Below the pieces are notes generated by a model. That model searched no databases. It worked only from the letters and a program-made list of their open reading frames with translations, and was not told the origin of the DNA. Positions 34,401 to 43,603 of a stretch of 64,000 nucleotides of DNA are shown here, piece after piece. Where the stretch lies: assembly GCF_001613425.1 (NCBI RefSeq), contig NZ_BDCI01000042.1, forward strand, positions 169,731 to 233,730, given 5' to 3'. The first letter of the stretch is position 1; each line of letters opens with the position of its first letter. The DNA is from Nocardia vulneris. GTDB taxonomy: Bacteria > Actinomycetota > Actinomycetes > Mycobacteriales > Mycobacteriaceae. The translations under genes were made by a program, and so were the position numbers.

Positions 34401-35960
34401 TTACGTCCCGCAGCCGGTGGCGCAGCCGGCGGTGGCTACGGGCTCGACGGCGGGGGCGCCGATGCGGGGCAGGCCGAGGCCTACGCCGATGGGGGCGGTC
34501 TTGGGGGTGATGCCGCGTTCGTGGGCGTCGCCCGCGGGGGTGCGGCGGTGCGACTTGATCGGGGCGTCGGCGATCAGGTGGTGCGGGGCCGCCTCGGTGA
34601 TGTCGACGGTGATGATGTCGCCGGGCCGGATCGCCTCGGGGGTGCCGCCCGGCCGGAAGTGCACGAGCCTGCCGTCGCGGGCACGACCGCTCATCCGCGC
34701 GGTGGCCGCGTTCTTCTTGCCCGCGCCCTCGGCGACCAGCAACTCGACTTCGGTGCCGACGAGCGCGCGGTTCGCGTCCAGCGACACCTCTTCCTGCAGC
34801 GCGATGAGCCGCTCATAGCGTTCCTGCACAACGGCTTTGGGCAGCTGGTCGGGCATGTCGGCGGCGGGGGTACCCGGGCGCTTCGAGTACTGGAAGGTGA
34901 AGGCGCTGGTGAAACGCGCCTGCCGGACGACGTCCAGGGTCTCTTGGAAGTCCTCCTCGGTCTCGCCGGGGAACCCGACGATGATGTCGGTGGTGATCGC
35001 GGCGTGCGGCATCGCGGCCCGCACCTTCTCGATGATGCCGAGGTAGCGCGCCTTGCGATAGGAGCGGCGCATCGCCTTGAGCACCTTGTCCGAGCCGGAC
35101 TGCAGCGGCATGTGCAACTGCGGGCAGATGTTCGGGGTCTCGGCCATCGCCTCGATCACGTCGTCGGTGAATTCGGCCGGGTGCGGCGAGGTGAAGCGCA
35201 CGCGCTCCAGGCCGTCGATGCTGCCGCAGGCGCGCAGCAGCTTGGCGAAGGCACCGCGATCACGCGCTTCGTCAGGGTCGGCGAACGAGGCGCCGTAGGC
35301 GTTGACGTTCTGCCCCAGCAGCGTCACCTCGAGCACGCCCTGGTCCACCAGGGCCTGCACCTCGGCGAGTACGTCACCCGGACGACGGTCGACCTCTTTG
35401 CCGCGCAGCGACGGAACGATGCAGAAGGTGCAGGTGTTGTTGCAGCCCACCGAGATCGACACCCAGCCGGCGTAGGCGGACTCGCGCTTGGCGGGCAGGC
35501 TCGACGGGAAAGCCTCGAGCGCCTCGAGGATCTCGACCTGGGCCTCGGCGTTGTGCCGTGCCCGCTCCAGCAGCACCGGCAGCGAACCGATGTTGTGCGT
35601 ACCGAACACCACGTCCACCCACGGCGCCTTGCGGACCACGGTGCCGCGGTCCTTCTGCGCCAGGCAGCCGCCGACGGCGATCTGCATGCCCGGCTGGTCG
35701 GCTTTGATCGACGCCAGGTGCCCGAGGGTGCCGTAGAGCTTGTTGTCGGCGTTCTCGCGCACCGCGCAGGTGTTGAGCACGACCAGGTCGGCCGTCGCGC
35801 CCGGCGCGGCCTTCACGTATCCCGCGTCCTCGAGCAACCCGGACAAGCGTTCGGAGTCGTGCACGTTCATCTGGCAGCCGAAGGTGCGGACCTCATAGCT
35901 GCGGGCGCCCTCGGCGGGGTCGAGGGTGGGAGTCAACACTGCCTGTCCGATCGAATCCAC
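34401..35960 (-). CDS. miaB: tRNA-2-methylthio-N6-dimethylallyladenosine synthase
   Basis: Radical-SAM methylthiotransferase that converts i6A37 made by MiaA to ms2i6A37. 519 residues. The N-terminal UPF0004 domain has its three cluster cysteines (TFGCQMN, LNTCAVREN, VGGCLAQKD); the radical-SAM CxxxCxxC is GCNNTCTFC (about residues 164-172); a TRAM domain (about 385-450) follows. The last 60 residues are a lineage-specific extension ending in a Cys pair (TAGCATGCGT). Confidence 0.97.
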   Translation of the reverse strand: MDSIGQAVLTPTLDPAEGARSYEVRTFGCQMNVHDSERLSGLLEDAGYVKAAPGATADLVVLNTCAVRENADNKLYGTLGHLASIKADQPGMQIAVGGCLAQKDRGTVVRKAPWVDVVFGTHNIGSLPVLLERARHNAEAQVEILEALEAFPSSLPAKRESAYAGWVSISVGCNNTCTFCIVPSLRGKEVDRRPGDVLAEVQALVDQGVLEVTLLGQNVNAYGASFADPDEARDRGAFAKLLRACGSIDGLERVRFTSPHPAEFTDDVIEAMAETPNICPQLHMPLQSGSDKVLKAMRRSYRKARYLGIIEKVRAAMPHAAITTDIIVGFPGETEEDFQETLDVVRQARFTSAFTFQYSKRPGTPAADMPDQLPKAVVQERYERLIALQEEVSLDANRALVGTEVELLVAEGAGKKNAATARMSGRARDGRLVHFRPGGTPEAIRPGDIITVDITEAAPHHLIADAPIKSHRRTPAGDAHERGITPKTAPIGVGLGLPRIGAPAVEPVATAGCATGCGT

Positions 35961-36256
35961 CCGTCCAGGGTACGGGCAGGGCCAACCCCAATTTTAGGGG
36001 CATGCGGACGGCGAACGCGCCACTAGATGACGGCACGTTGGGCGTCGGCCCGCTTCAGTACGGCCCTCGGGTCGGGAACCAAAGTGCCCTCTGATCAGGC
36101 ACGCTGTCGCGTCGACGACGGCGCGGGTCGGTGCGAAATGCGATCTTTGGGACGAACCAGTCGGCCAGGTTAACGTGACGTGTCATCTCGGCGCGGCAAA
36201 AAAGGGTGGTACCGAAACTCTGGCAAATCCCCGATTTGCCCTTAAGGTCTTGGACC
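35961..36256. other. Divergent promoter region miaB / gluA
   Basis: About 295 bp without a supported gene. GTTAACGTGACGTG lies near 36168, and a palindrome sits just before gluA. Small ORFs here lack ribosome sites. Confidence 0.4.
36222..36240. promoter_or_regulatory. Perfect palindrome 16 bp upstream of gluA start
   Basis: GGCAAATCCCCGATTTGCC: 8-bp arms around a 3-bp CCC spacer. Its position suggests a repressor operator or a 5'-leader hairpin controlling gluA translation. An AAGG ribosome-like site lies between it and the ATG. Confidence 0.5.
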
Positions 36257-37063
36257 ATGACCGACGACGCCGCCGCGCCCGATACAACGGGGGACGCTTC
36301 TACAGGGGACGCCAGCGCCGCCAACAGCGCGCCGATGATCTCGATGCGCAATGTGCAGAAGCATTTCGGTGAACTGCATGTACTGCGCGATATCAACCTC
36401 GAAGTCCCCAAGGGACAGGTCGTCATCGTTCTCGGGCCCTCGGGCTCCGGGAAGTCGACGCTCTGCCGCACCATCAACCGCCTGGAACCCATCGACTCCG
36501 GCGATATCGCCATCGACGGCGTCCCGCTGCCCGCCGAGGGCCGCGGACTGGCCGCGCTGCGCGCCGACGTCGGCATGGTGTTCCAGTCCTTCAACCTGTT
36601 CGCGCACAAGACGATCGTCGAGAACGTCATGCTCGCGCCGCTCAAGGTTCGCAAGATCAAGAAGGATGACGCGCGCAAGCACGCCATGGAACTGCTCAAC
36701 CGCGTCGGCATCGCGAACCAGGCCGACAAGTACCCCGCCCAGCTGTCCGGTGGTCAGCAGCAGCGGGTCGCCATCGCCCGGGCGCTGGCGATGAATCCGA
36801 AGGTGATGTTGTTCGACGAGCCCACCTCGGCCCTGGACCCGGAAATGGTCCAGGAGGTGCTCGACGTGATGGTGTCGCTCGCCAAGGAAGGGATGACCAT
36901 GCTGGTCGTCACGCACGAAATGGGCTTCGCCCGGCGTGCGGGCAACCGGGTTCTGTTCATGGCCGACGGTCAGGTCGTCGAGGACGCCGAGCCGGAGGTC
37001 TTCTTCACCGCACCCAAGTCCGACCGTGCCAAGGACTTCCTCGGCAAGATCCTGAGCCACTGA
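36257..37063 (+). CDS. gluA: Glutamate ABC transporter ATP-binding protein
   Basis: Energises glutamate/polar amino-acid import. 268 residues from ATG 36257; an in-frame GTG upstream (36206) is not supported. Walker A GPSGSGKS, Q-loop FQSFNLF, signature LSGGQQQR, Walker B VMLFDEPTSALD and the switch VVTHEMGF are all present. The first 25 residues are a Thr/Ala-rich, acidic extension not found in shorter homologues. First gene of gluABCD; in corynebacteria the same operon is also near recX-recA. Confidence 0.95.
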   Translation: MTDDAAAPDTTGDASTGDASAANSAPMISMRNVQKHFGELHVLRDINLEVPKGQVVIVLGPSGSGKSTLCRTINRLEPIDSGDIAIDGVPLPAEGRGLAALRADVGMVFQSFNLFAHKTIVENVMLAPLKVRKIKKDDARKHAMELLNRVGIANQADKYPAQLSGGQQQRVAIARALAMNPKVMLFDEPTSALDPEMVQEVLDVMVSLAKEGMTMLVVTHEMGFARRAGNRVLFMADGQVVEDAEPEVFFTAPKSDRAKDFLGKILSH

Positions 37064-37122
37064 GCCATCCGGCGACGAGCTCACCACAGACCAACAACCC
37101 ACCAGAGAAGTAAGGAAATTCG

Positions 37123-37959
37123 ATGAGGTTCAACCGTGCCCTGCGACTCGGTGTCGGAGCGATCGCTCTGACGCTCACCGCCATGACCGCCACCGCGTGT
37201 GGCGGCGGCGAGACCAAGTCGGCCCTGGACAACGCCAAGGGCGGCAAGCTCACCATCGGCATCAAGTTCGACCAGCCGGGCCTGGGCCTGCGGGACAAGG
37301 ACGGGTCCTACAGCGGATTCGACGTCGAGGTCGCCAAGTACGTGGCGGACAAGCTCGGCGTGAAGCCCGACGGCATCACCTGGAAGGAAGCCCCGTCCGG
37401 CCAGCGCGAGACGCTGATCGAGAACGGCCAGGTCGATTACATCGTCGGCACCTACTCGATCACCGACGCCCGTAAGCAGAAGATCGACTTCGCCGGCCCG
37501 TACTACGTTGCCGGACAGTCGTTCCTGGTGCGTGCGGACAACAACGACATCTCCAGCCCGGAAAGCCTCAAGGGCAAGAAGGTCTGCTCGGTGAAGGGCT
37601 CCACCCCCGCCCAGAACATCGAGAAGAACTTCAAGGACACCCAGCTGCAGACCAACGACACCTACTCGCTGTGCCTCGAGGGCCTGCGCGCCGGTTCGTG
37701 GGACGCGGTGACCACCGACGACATCATCCTGGCCGGCTACGCCGCGCAGAGCACCGGCGCGTTCAAGGTCGTCGGCAAGCCGTTCACCACGGAGAACTAC
37801 GGCATCGGCCTGAAGAAGGGCGACAAGGAGTTCCGCGACAAGGTGAACGACGCGATCGAGGCGATGTTCGCCGACGGCTCCTGGAAGAAGGCGTTCGACG
37901 CCACCGTCGGCAAGTCCGGCTACCAGGCGCCGGAGCCGCCGAAGGTCAACCGGTACTGA
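37123..37959 (+). CDS. gluB: Glutamate-binding lipoprotein of ABC transporter
   Basis: Extracytoplasmic substrate-binding protein, 278 residues. A lipoprotein signal peptide ends in the lipobox TATAC with Cys26 as lipidation site. The SBP_bac_3 fold follows: LTIGIKFDQPGLGLRDKDG, YSGFDVEVAKYVA, VDYIVGTYSITDARKQKIDFAGPYY, and a C-terminal FTTENYGIGLKKGD. It sits 59 bp after gluA. A hairpin separates it from gluC and may favour higher gluB expression. Confidence 0.95.
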   Translation: MRFNRALRLGVGAIALTLTAMTATACGGGETKSALDNAKGGKLTIGIKFDQPGLGLRDKDGSYSGFDVEVAKYVADKLGVKPDGITWKEAPSGQRETLIENGQVDYIVGTYSITDARKQKIDFAGPYYVAGQSFLVRADNNDISSPESLKGKKVCSVKGSTPAQNIEKNFKDTQLQTNDTYSLCLEGLRAGSWDAVTTDDIILAGYAAQSTGAFKVVGKPFTTENYGIGLKKGDKEFRDKVNDAIEAMFADGSWKKAFDATVGKSGYQAPEPPKVNRY

Positions 37960-37975
37960 GCATTTCCTCCTGCAC

Positions 37976-38007
37976 GGGTGGCCCGGTCCTACCGGTCCGG
38001 GCCACCC
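37976..38007 (+). promoter_or_regulatory. Intercistronic hairpin between gluB and gluC
   Basis: GGGTGGCCCGG, 10-base loop, CCGGGCCACCC: a perfect 11-bp stem 16 bp after the gluB stop. Such hairpins after binding-protein genes usually protect the upstream message or terminate part of the transcripts. Confidence 0.7.
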
Positions 38008-38056
38008 GCCGCATTTCCCTGGCACATCGAGACCCGATCGGAGGGACGCGTACGCC

Positions 38057-38737
38057 GTGTTCGACCTGATCTCGAGGTATGACGACCAAATCCTCGACGC
38101 CTTCTGGGTGACCATCAAACTGACCGTCGCGTCGGCGGTCGGCGCGCTGATCCTGGGCACATTCGTCGCTGCGTTGCGCGTGTCCCCGGTGCCCATCGCT
38201 CGCGCGGTCGGCACAGCCTACGTCACCATTTTCCGTAACACCCCACTTACGCTGATCATCGTGTTCATGTCGCTCGGCCTGTACACCACGATGGGCTGGA
38301 AGCTCGCCGGCGAAGGACCGAATTCGGTCGCCGAGAACAACTTCCGGTTCGCCGTGCTCGGACTCAGCATCTACACCGGCGCATTCGTGTGTGAATCGCT
38401 GCGCTCGGGCATCAACACCGTGGCCATGGGCCAGTCCGAGGCCGGCCGTTCGCTCGGCCTGACCTTCACTCAGAATCTGCGGCTCATCGTGCTGCCGCAG
38501 GCTTTCCGGTCGGTCATCGCGCCGCTGGGCAGCGTGCTCATCGCGCTGACCAAGAACACCACGATCGCCTCGGCGATCGGCGTGGTCGAGGCCGCGACCC
38601 TGATGGCGAACATCAACGAGAACGAGGCGGCGGTGGTCGCCGTCGGCGCCATCTTCGCGCTCGGCTTCGTCATCCTGACCCTGCCCACCGGCCTGTTCTT
38701 CGGCTGGCTGGCCAAACGATACGAGGTGGCTCGATGA
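38057..38737 (+). CDS. gluC: Glutamate ABC transporter permease
   Basis: Inner-membrane permease, 226 residues, about five spans. The signature region RSLGLTFTQNLRLIVLPQAFRSVIAPLGS contains the EAA-type loop that docks with GluA. The start is GTG 38057 after GGAGGGACG. It overlaps gluD by four bases (ATGA). Confidence 0.94.
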   Translation: MFDLISRYDDQILDAFWVTIKLTVASAVGALILGTFVAALRVSPVPIARAVGTAYVTIFRNTPLTLIIVFMSLGLYTTMGWKLAGEGPNSVAENNFRFAVLGLSIYTGAFVCESLRSGINTVAMGQSEAGRSLGLTFTQNLRLIVLPQAFRSVIAPLGSVLIALTKNTTIASAIGVVEAATLMANINENEAAVVAVGAIFALGFVILTLPTGLFFGWLAKRYEVAR

Positions 38738-39636
38738 GCGCTGCGTCTTCGGTGCTGTTCGACGCACCGGGCCCCCGCGGACGTATCCGGCACTACATCT
38801 ACTCGGTCGTGGTCGTCGCCGCCGTAGCGGCGTTCCTGTGGGTGCTCTACAGCGGCTTCGCCGACAAGGGACAGTTCACCGCCGAGAAGTGGAAGCCGTT
38901 CCTCGAGGCGGACGTCTGGACGACCTACCTGCTGCCGGGTTTGCGGGGCACGATCGTCGCGGCCTTGCTGTCGATCGTGTTCGCGCTGATCATCGGCATG
39001 GTCTTCGGCATCCTGCGGATGTCGGATCACCGATGGGTGCGCTGGATCGCCGGCGCGATCGTGGAGGTCTCCCGGGCCATCCCCGTGCTGATCCTGATGA
39101 TCTTCCTGTTCGCCCTGTTCTCCAAGAACAAGGTGTTCAAGGTCGACGATCTGGCATTGGCGGCCGTGGTGATCGCGCTGACCGTCTACAACGGCTCGGT
39201 CATCGCCGAGATCGTCCGGGCCGGCATCAAGTCGTTGCCGCGCGGCCAGACCGAGGCCGCCGTGGCCCTCGGCATGCGCAAGAACCAGCTGATGCGGCTG
39301 ATCCTGCTGCCGCAGGCGATCACCGCGATGCTGCCCGCGCTGGTCTCGCAAATGGTTGTCGCGCTGAAGGACTCGGCGCTCGGCTACCAGATCACCTACA
39401 CCGAGATCGTGCGCTCCGGGCAGCAGCTCGGTGCGGCCGAACAGAACACGATCCCCTCGCTGATCATCATCGCGATCGTGATGATCGTGCTGAACAGCGC
39501 GTTGACCTTCGTGGCGACGAAGCTGGAGCAGCGGTTGCGGGCTCGGAAGAAGGCCAAGAACGGCGGCGGCGTCGTCGCGGCCGACTCGATTCTCACCGAC
39601 GCGGCACCCGGAGTGGACCTCGCCGGTAAGAAGTAA
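38734..39636 (+). CDS. gluD: Glutamate ABC transporter permease
   Basis: Second permease of the importer, 300 residues, with a longer cytosolic N terminus and C terminus than GluC. The EAA loop reads ALGMRKNQLMRLILLPQAITAMLPALVS. The ATG overlaps the gluC stop. The C-terminal tail (about 265-300) is Lys/Arg then Ala/Gly-rich. Ends the operon before a strong terminator. Confidence 0.94.
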   Translation: MSAASSVLFDAPGPRGRIRHYIYSVVVVAAVAAFLWVLYSGFADKGQFTAEKWKPFLEADVWTTYLLPGLRGTIVAALLSIVFALIIGMVFGILRMSDHRWVRWIAGAIVEVSRAIPVLILMIFLFALFSKNKVFKVDDLALAAVVIALTVYNGSVIAEIVRAGIKSLPRGQTEAAVALGMRKNQLMRLILLPQAITAMLPALVSQMVVALKDSALGYQITYTEIVRSGQQLGAAEQNTIPSLIIIAIVMIVLNSALTFVATKLEQRLRARKKAKNGGGVVAADSILTDAAPGVDLAGKK

Positions 39637-39646
39637 TTCGACAAGC

Positions 39647-39684
39647 CGAATGCGCTGGAACGGTAATCCGTTCCAGCGCATTCG
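39647..39684 (+). terminator. Strong terminator of gluABCD
   Basis: CGAATGCGCTGGAACGG, loop TAAT, CCGTTCCAGCGCATTCG: a perfect 17-bp stem starting 10 bp after the gluD stop. Confidence 0.9.
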
Positions 39685-39768
39685 CCGTTTCCGGGCCGAT
39701 GCGCAGCTACGGCGGGTCGTCATTTCGAGTGACGCCGTGCGATCGAGACCGTCGATACGATCAGACGT

Positions 39769-42024
39769 GTGCACATAGGACCGCGGGTCTCCGGTTTACT
39801 GGCGTTCGTCGTGCTGCTGCTGGTCGCCGGCGCGACCGCGTGGGAGCAACAGCCACACGGGCATCGCCCCGAGTCCGCGCCGGCCGCGGAGTTCAGTGCC
39901 GCACGGGCGATGCGGATCGTCGAGGAGATCGCGCAGCGGCCGCATCCGGTCGGCACCCCCGAACACGACCGGGTGCGCGACCATCTCGTCGGCGAGTTGC
40001 GCTCGCTCGGTGTGGACACCGAGATCCAGGAGGGCGTCGGCCGCTACCCCACCGGCGTCGTGCGCGACGTGCTCGGCATGGGCCGCGTCGCGAACATCAT
40101 CGCCCGGCTGCCGGGCACGAACTCGACGGGCACGGTTTTCCTTACCGCGCACTATGATTCGGTCGCGTCCGGGCCCGGCGCGAACGACGACGGCGTCGGC
40201 GTCGCGGCGATCCTGGAGACCGTACGCGCCCTCCGCGCCGCGGGCACCACGGTGCGCAACGACGTGGTCGTGCTGCTCACCGACGGCGAGGAACCGGGAC
40301 TGCTCGGCGCGGAAGCCTTCGTCGCCGCGGGCATGGACGGCCGCAAGACCGGCGTGGTCGTCAATCACGAGGCGCGCGGCGCGGGCGGTCCGGTCCTGAT
40401 GTGGCGGGTCACCCATCCCGACGGCGCGCTGGTGCGGGCCGTCGCCGACGCCGCCCCGCACCCCAACACCGACTCGCTGACCACCACGCTGGCCGGCGCG
40501 CAGACGAGCAGCAACACCGACTTCGCCTCCTTCGAACCGGGTGGACTGCGGGTGCTCGACTGGGCCTATGCCGGGCGAAGTGCCTACTACCACAACCGAT
40601 TCGACGATCCCGCCCAGGTGGATCCGGCGACGATGCAGCAGATGGGCGACAACAGTCTGGCCCTGGTCCGCGAACTCGGCGACGACGACCTCACCGTGGC
40701 CGATGACGTGGATCGCTCGTACTTCCAGCTGCCGTTCGGGGTGCTGATCGTCCTGCCGATCTGGATGATGTTCGCCCTCGCGGCGGCCACCGTTGTAGTG
40801 GTGGCGCTGGTGGTGCGGCAGTTCCTGCGCGCGGGCGAGACCAGCCTGCGCCGCGTACTCGGTGCCGGTGCGACGGCATTGCTCACCGCGCCGATCGCCA
40901 CCGGTGCGGTGTACGGGATGTGGGAGCTGCTGAAGGTCATCCGGCCGGAATACCGTCCACTGTTCGTCGACCCGTATCGACCCGAATTCTTTTATGTCGC
41001 AATCCTTGCCGTGTCGGCCACGGTGCTGTTCGCCTGGTTCGCGCTCGCCCGGCGACTGTTCGGCGCCGACGCGACGGCGGCGGGATTGCTGAGCTGCCTG
41101 GCACTGCTGGGCGGCGTGCTCACCGTCCTCGCCCCCACCACCGGCCATCTGCTGGTGGTGCCCACCTTCGCGGCCGCGGTGGGCGTGGGGATCACCTTCG
41201 CGGTGCCCGAGCGGTGGCGGCTGCCCGTGCGCACCGTGTTCCTGATTCCGGCGGCGATCTTCCTCGGCAGCGCGACCTGGCCCGCATTGCAGACCGGCAT
41301 CACCACCGCGCCGTTCCTGGTGGCGCCGGCGGTCGCGCTCGTCGGCGGTCTACTGCTGCTGACACTCACGAAAACCTGGCCTGCACAGCGCGGTTGGGCT
41401 ATCCCCGGTGCCGCGCTGCTGCTCGCTGTCGCGCTCGCGGCGACCGGATTGGTGGTCGACCGCTTCGACGAACAGCATCCACTGACCTCGCAACTCGTCT
41501 ACGCCTTCGACGCCGACCGCAATGAGGCGCAATGGATTTCCCGGGAATCACCCGACCGTTGGACGCGTGAGCTGGTCGGCACGGCGACTCTCAACCCTCG
41601 GTTCGCCCAACTCTGGCCGAACACCAGCGCCAGCGGCCCGGCGCCGGTTACGTCATTGTTGCCGCCGGTCGCCGAAATCCTGTCCGATACCACGGCTTCC
41701 GATCAACGCACCGTGAAGCTGCGGATCCGGTCACAGCGCGACGCCCCGATCATCGACCTGCGCTACGAAACCGCCCCGCGATCCCTGCGCGTCGCGGGCC
41801 GCAACGTGACCGAACCGCCCGCGAAAGGCATTCACTTCAACGCGCCTCCACGCGAAGGGATCGAAATCGAACTCACCGTCCCCGCGGGCCCACTCGCACT
41901 CGACGTAGTCGACTACACCTACCTCCCCGACTCCCAACTGACAGTGCTCCCGCCCGTCCCCGACGACATCTACTTCCGGCAGGACAGCTCGGCCGCCGTG
42001 TTCACCGCGGTCCGCGGGTTGTGA
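39769..42024 (+). CDS. Membrane-anchored M28-family zinc aminopeptidase
   Basis: A 751-residue metallopeptidase with its catalytic domain outside the membrane. One N-terminal span (residues 8-25) is followed by the M28 domain (about 45-310): zinc ligands in LTAHYDS, GANDDG, DGEEPG, VVNHEARG and SAYYHNRFDD. Six to nine hydrophobic segments (about 325-565) and a soluble C-terminal domain follow, as in Fxna-like ER peptidases and their bacterial relatives. The start is GTG 39769. No ribosome site is obvious. It lies behind the gluD terminator and appears to be a single gene. Confidence 0.9.
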   Translation: MHIGPRVSGLLAFVVLLLVAGATAWEQQPHGHRPESAPAAEFSAARAMRIVEEIAQRPHPVGTPEHDRVRDHLVGELRSLGVDTEIQEGVGRYPTGVVRDVLGMGRVANIIARLPGTNSTGTVFLTAHYDSVASGPGANDDGVGVAAILETVRALRAAGTTVRNDVVVLLTDGEEPGLLGAEAFVAAGMDGRKTGVVVNHEARGAGGPVLMWRVTHPDGALVRAVADAAPHPNTDSLTTTLAGAQTSSNTDFASFEPGGLRVLDWAYAGRSAYYHNRFDDPAQVDPATMQQMGDNSLALVRELGDDDLTVADDVDRSYFQLPFGVLIVLPIWMMFALAAATVVVVALVVRQFLRAGETSLRRVLGAGATALLTAPIATGAVYGMWELLKVIRPEYRPLFVDPYRPEFFYVAILAVSATVLFAWFALARRLFGADATAAGLLSCLALLGGVLTVLAPTTGHLLVVPTFAAAVGVGITFAVPERWRLPVRTVFLIPAAIFLGSATWPALQTGITTAPFLVAPAVALVGGLLLLTLTKTWPAQRGWAIPGAALLLAVALAATGLVVDRFDEQHPLTSQLVYAFDADRNEAQWISRESPDRWTRELVGTATLNPRFAQLWPNTSASGPAPVTSLLPPVAEILSDTTASDQRTVKLRIRSQRDAPIIDLRYETAPRSLRVAGRNVTEPPAKGIHFNAPPREGIEIELTVPAGPLALDVVDYTYLPDSQLTVLPPVPDDIYFRQDSSAAVFTAVRGL

Positions 42025-42432
42025 TGCCGGCGGGCCGCGCCAGTCCTCTTGATCCTCACCAGTTCCCTTGGCCCGCAACGGCTCCCGCAGCGCGCACCGG
42101 TTCGGCCCTGAGTCAAGCACCCGGAACGGGTCCCGATCACCGGCATCGCGACCATCGTCGCGGGGCGCTGATCGTCGCGGCCTTCGCCGCGGTCGCGATC
42201 AGCCTCGGCTCATGGCGATCGGTTAGCCGACTCGCGGCGCAGCGCGTTGCGACAGTTCTTCGCGTTCCGAGGACCCGCACCATCTCCAGGGTCCGCACCT
42301 GTTCCCCGTGCCCGCAACAGTTTCAGGAGCAGCACCGATTCTCGGAATTCGCACCAGTTCTCGGGCTTCGCACCCTCTCTGGGGGTACAGAGCGAGTGCG
42401 AAGCCATAGAAAGGGTGCGGGTTCGCGGGCGG
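42025..42432. other. Intergenic region rich in short GC-rich repeats
   Basis: About 400 bp without a supported gene. It contains several short CGCACC/GTTCTT-like words spaced irregularly (e.g. near 42250, 42290, 42310, 42350) and one full palindrome (next entry), so it may be an eroded cluster of the same palindromic element. Confidence 0.45.
42349..42418. repeat. Intergenic palindrome, same family, copy 3
   Basis: CGCACCAGTTCT, 3 bases, GCTTCGCAC (42349-42372) pairs with GTGCGAAGC, 3 bases, AGAAAGGGTGCG (42395-42418), with two adjacent mismatches in the outer arm. The outer arm matches copies 1 and 2 (CGCACCnnTTCT); the inner arm is GCTTCGCAC instead of TTCCCGCAC. Confidence 0.7.
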
Positions 42433-42825
42433 CTACCAGGGGAGCGCGACGCCGTCGCGGAAGAAGCCGCCGGTGGGGCCGTCCGGTCCGAGGGTTGCTG
42501 CCCAGACGACGCCTTTCGCACTTTTCTTGGGGCTGCGGGCGTTGTCTTCGTCGCCGGTCTCGGGGTGGGTGGCCGTCTCGCCGGGGCACACGGCGTTGAC
42601 CAGTACACCGGTACCGGCGAAAGCGGTGGCCAGTTTGGCGGTCAGCGCATTGAGCGCGCTCTTCGACAGTGAGTAGCCCGGCAACAGGCCGCCGATCCCG
42701 GGATCGGACAGGCCGTCCGCGAACGACCCCGCCGCGCTCGACACGTTGACGATGCAACCTCGGCCGGACTTACGTGCTCGCCTGGACCGCGAGCCGTCGT
42801 GAGTTGCCACCCTCGCCTGAACCAT
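42433..42825 (-). pseudogene. Short-chain dehydrogenase/reductase remnant (C-terminal half)
   Basis: The frame encodes GCIVNVSSAAGSF (catalytic Ser region), a YSLSKSALNAL stretch (Tyr-x-x-x-Lys active site) and VLVNAVCPGETATH, so it is the C-terminal half of an SDR enzyme. The NAD-binding TGxxxGxG half is missing; the sequence upstream of about 42740 is Arg/Ser-rich and out of character. It is probably a truncated gene fused by chance to upstream open sequence. An intact parent is not in this window. Confidence 0.75.
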
Positions 42826-42878
42826 TTGAGCGACAAGGTGTTTCGGCCGAGACCGGCTTCCGATGGATCGCACGGTTG

Positions 42879-43430
42879 TCAACCCGTGCAGGCCAGGACT
42901 TCTTCGATCGAGGTCACCGATTCGAGCTCTTCGTCGCTCAACCGGTTGATCTTCGCCTTCAATGCTTGCGCTTCCGGCGTGGTCGGCAGACCACCGGACC
43001 ACACCCACGGCAGGCACAATTCGTAGCCGCAGCGCGCACGAGCACTGTAGCGATGCCGATTGCGCGCCACCACCGACGCCACCCGCACCGCATGCTCGTT
43101 CCGCGGCGGAACCCCGGGCCGATCGATCTCCCGCGCCGAATACCGGAACCCGTCCATCAATTCGCAACGCGCACAACCACTCGGCCCCGACCCCAGAATC
43201 TCCCCGCATTCCGCGCAGTCGAGCAGGTCCAGCGCCGCATCCACCACCCGCCACTCGAACGCCCCCGGATCGTCGGCCACCAGCCGAGCCAACTCGACCT
43301 CCTCCGCACTCCCCGCCCGCACCCCTTGCTCCCCCAACAACTCCCTCCATCCCCGATCAATACTCTCCTCCACCTCCCGCAACGCCACTGCCGACGCACC
43401 CCCGCGCGGCAACACCCCATAACGCCTCAT
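42879..43430 (-). CDS. Hypothetical protein with four-cysteine zinc-ribbon motif
   Basis: A 183-residue protein from ATG 43430 with a probable zinc site: CAECGEILGSGPSGCARC (CxxC-x10-CxxC, about residues 75-92). The preceding part is helical and acidic (EVEESIDRGWRELLGEQG); the end is also acidic (LKAKINRLSDEELESVTS). A further Cys pair (RCGYELC) lies at about 145. No recognised family. An RNA- or DNA-binding role is only a guess. The frame continues upstream but with Arg/His-rich, non-protein-like sequence. Flanked by degraded genes. Confidence 0.6.
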   Translation of the reverse strand: MRRYGVLPRGGASAVALREVEESIDRGWRELLGEQGVRAGSAEEVELARLVADDPGAFEWRVVDAALDLLDCAECGEILGSGPSGCARCELMDGFRYSAREIDRPGVPPRNEHAVRVASVVARNRHRYSARARCGYELCLPWVWSGGLPTTPEAQALKAKINRLSDEELESVTSIEEVLACTG

Positions 43431-43502
43431 CCCCCGACCGTACCCACCCCACCCGAACCCCCACCCACGATTTTGCGCCACCCCTGAACAGCCATGAGTG
43501 AC

Positions 43503-43521
43503 AGGGACACCACCTGTCCCT
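43503..43521. promoter_or_regulatory. Palindrome in the promoter region of vapBC
   Basis: AGGGACACCACCTGTCCCT: 7-bp arms around CCACC, about 80 bp upstream of the antitoxin start. Antitoxins usually bind such sites to autoregulate their operon; that role is inferred. Confidence 0.4.
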
Positions 43522-43603
43522 CGCTTCGAATTCTGCCGATAACCAGGTGGTTCATGCTGCGTGGAGCACGCATCACACCCTGCCCGTGCGCTATTGTGAA
43601 CGC

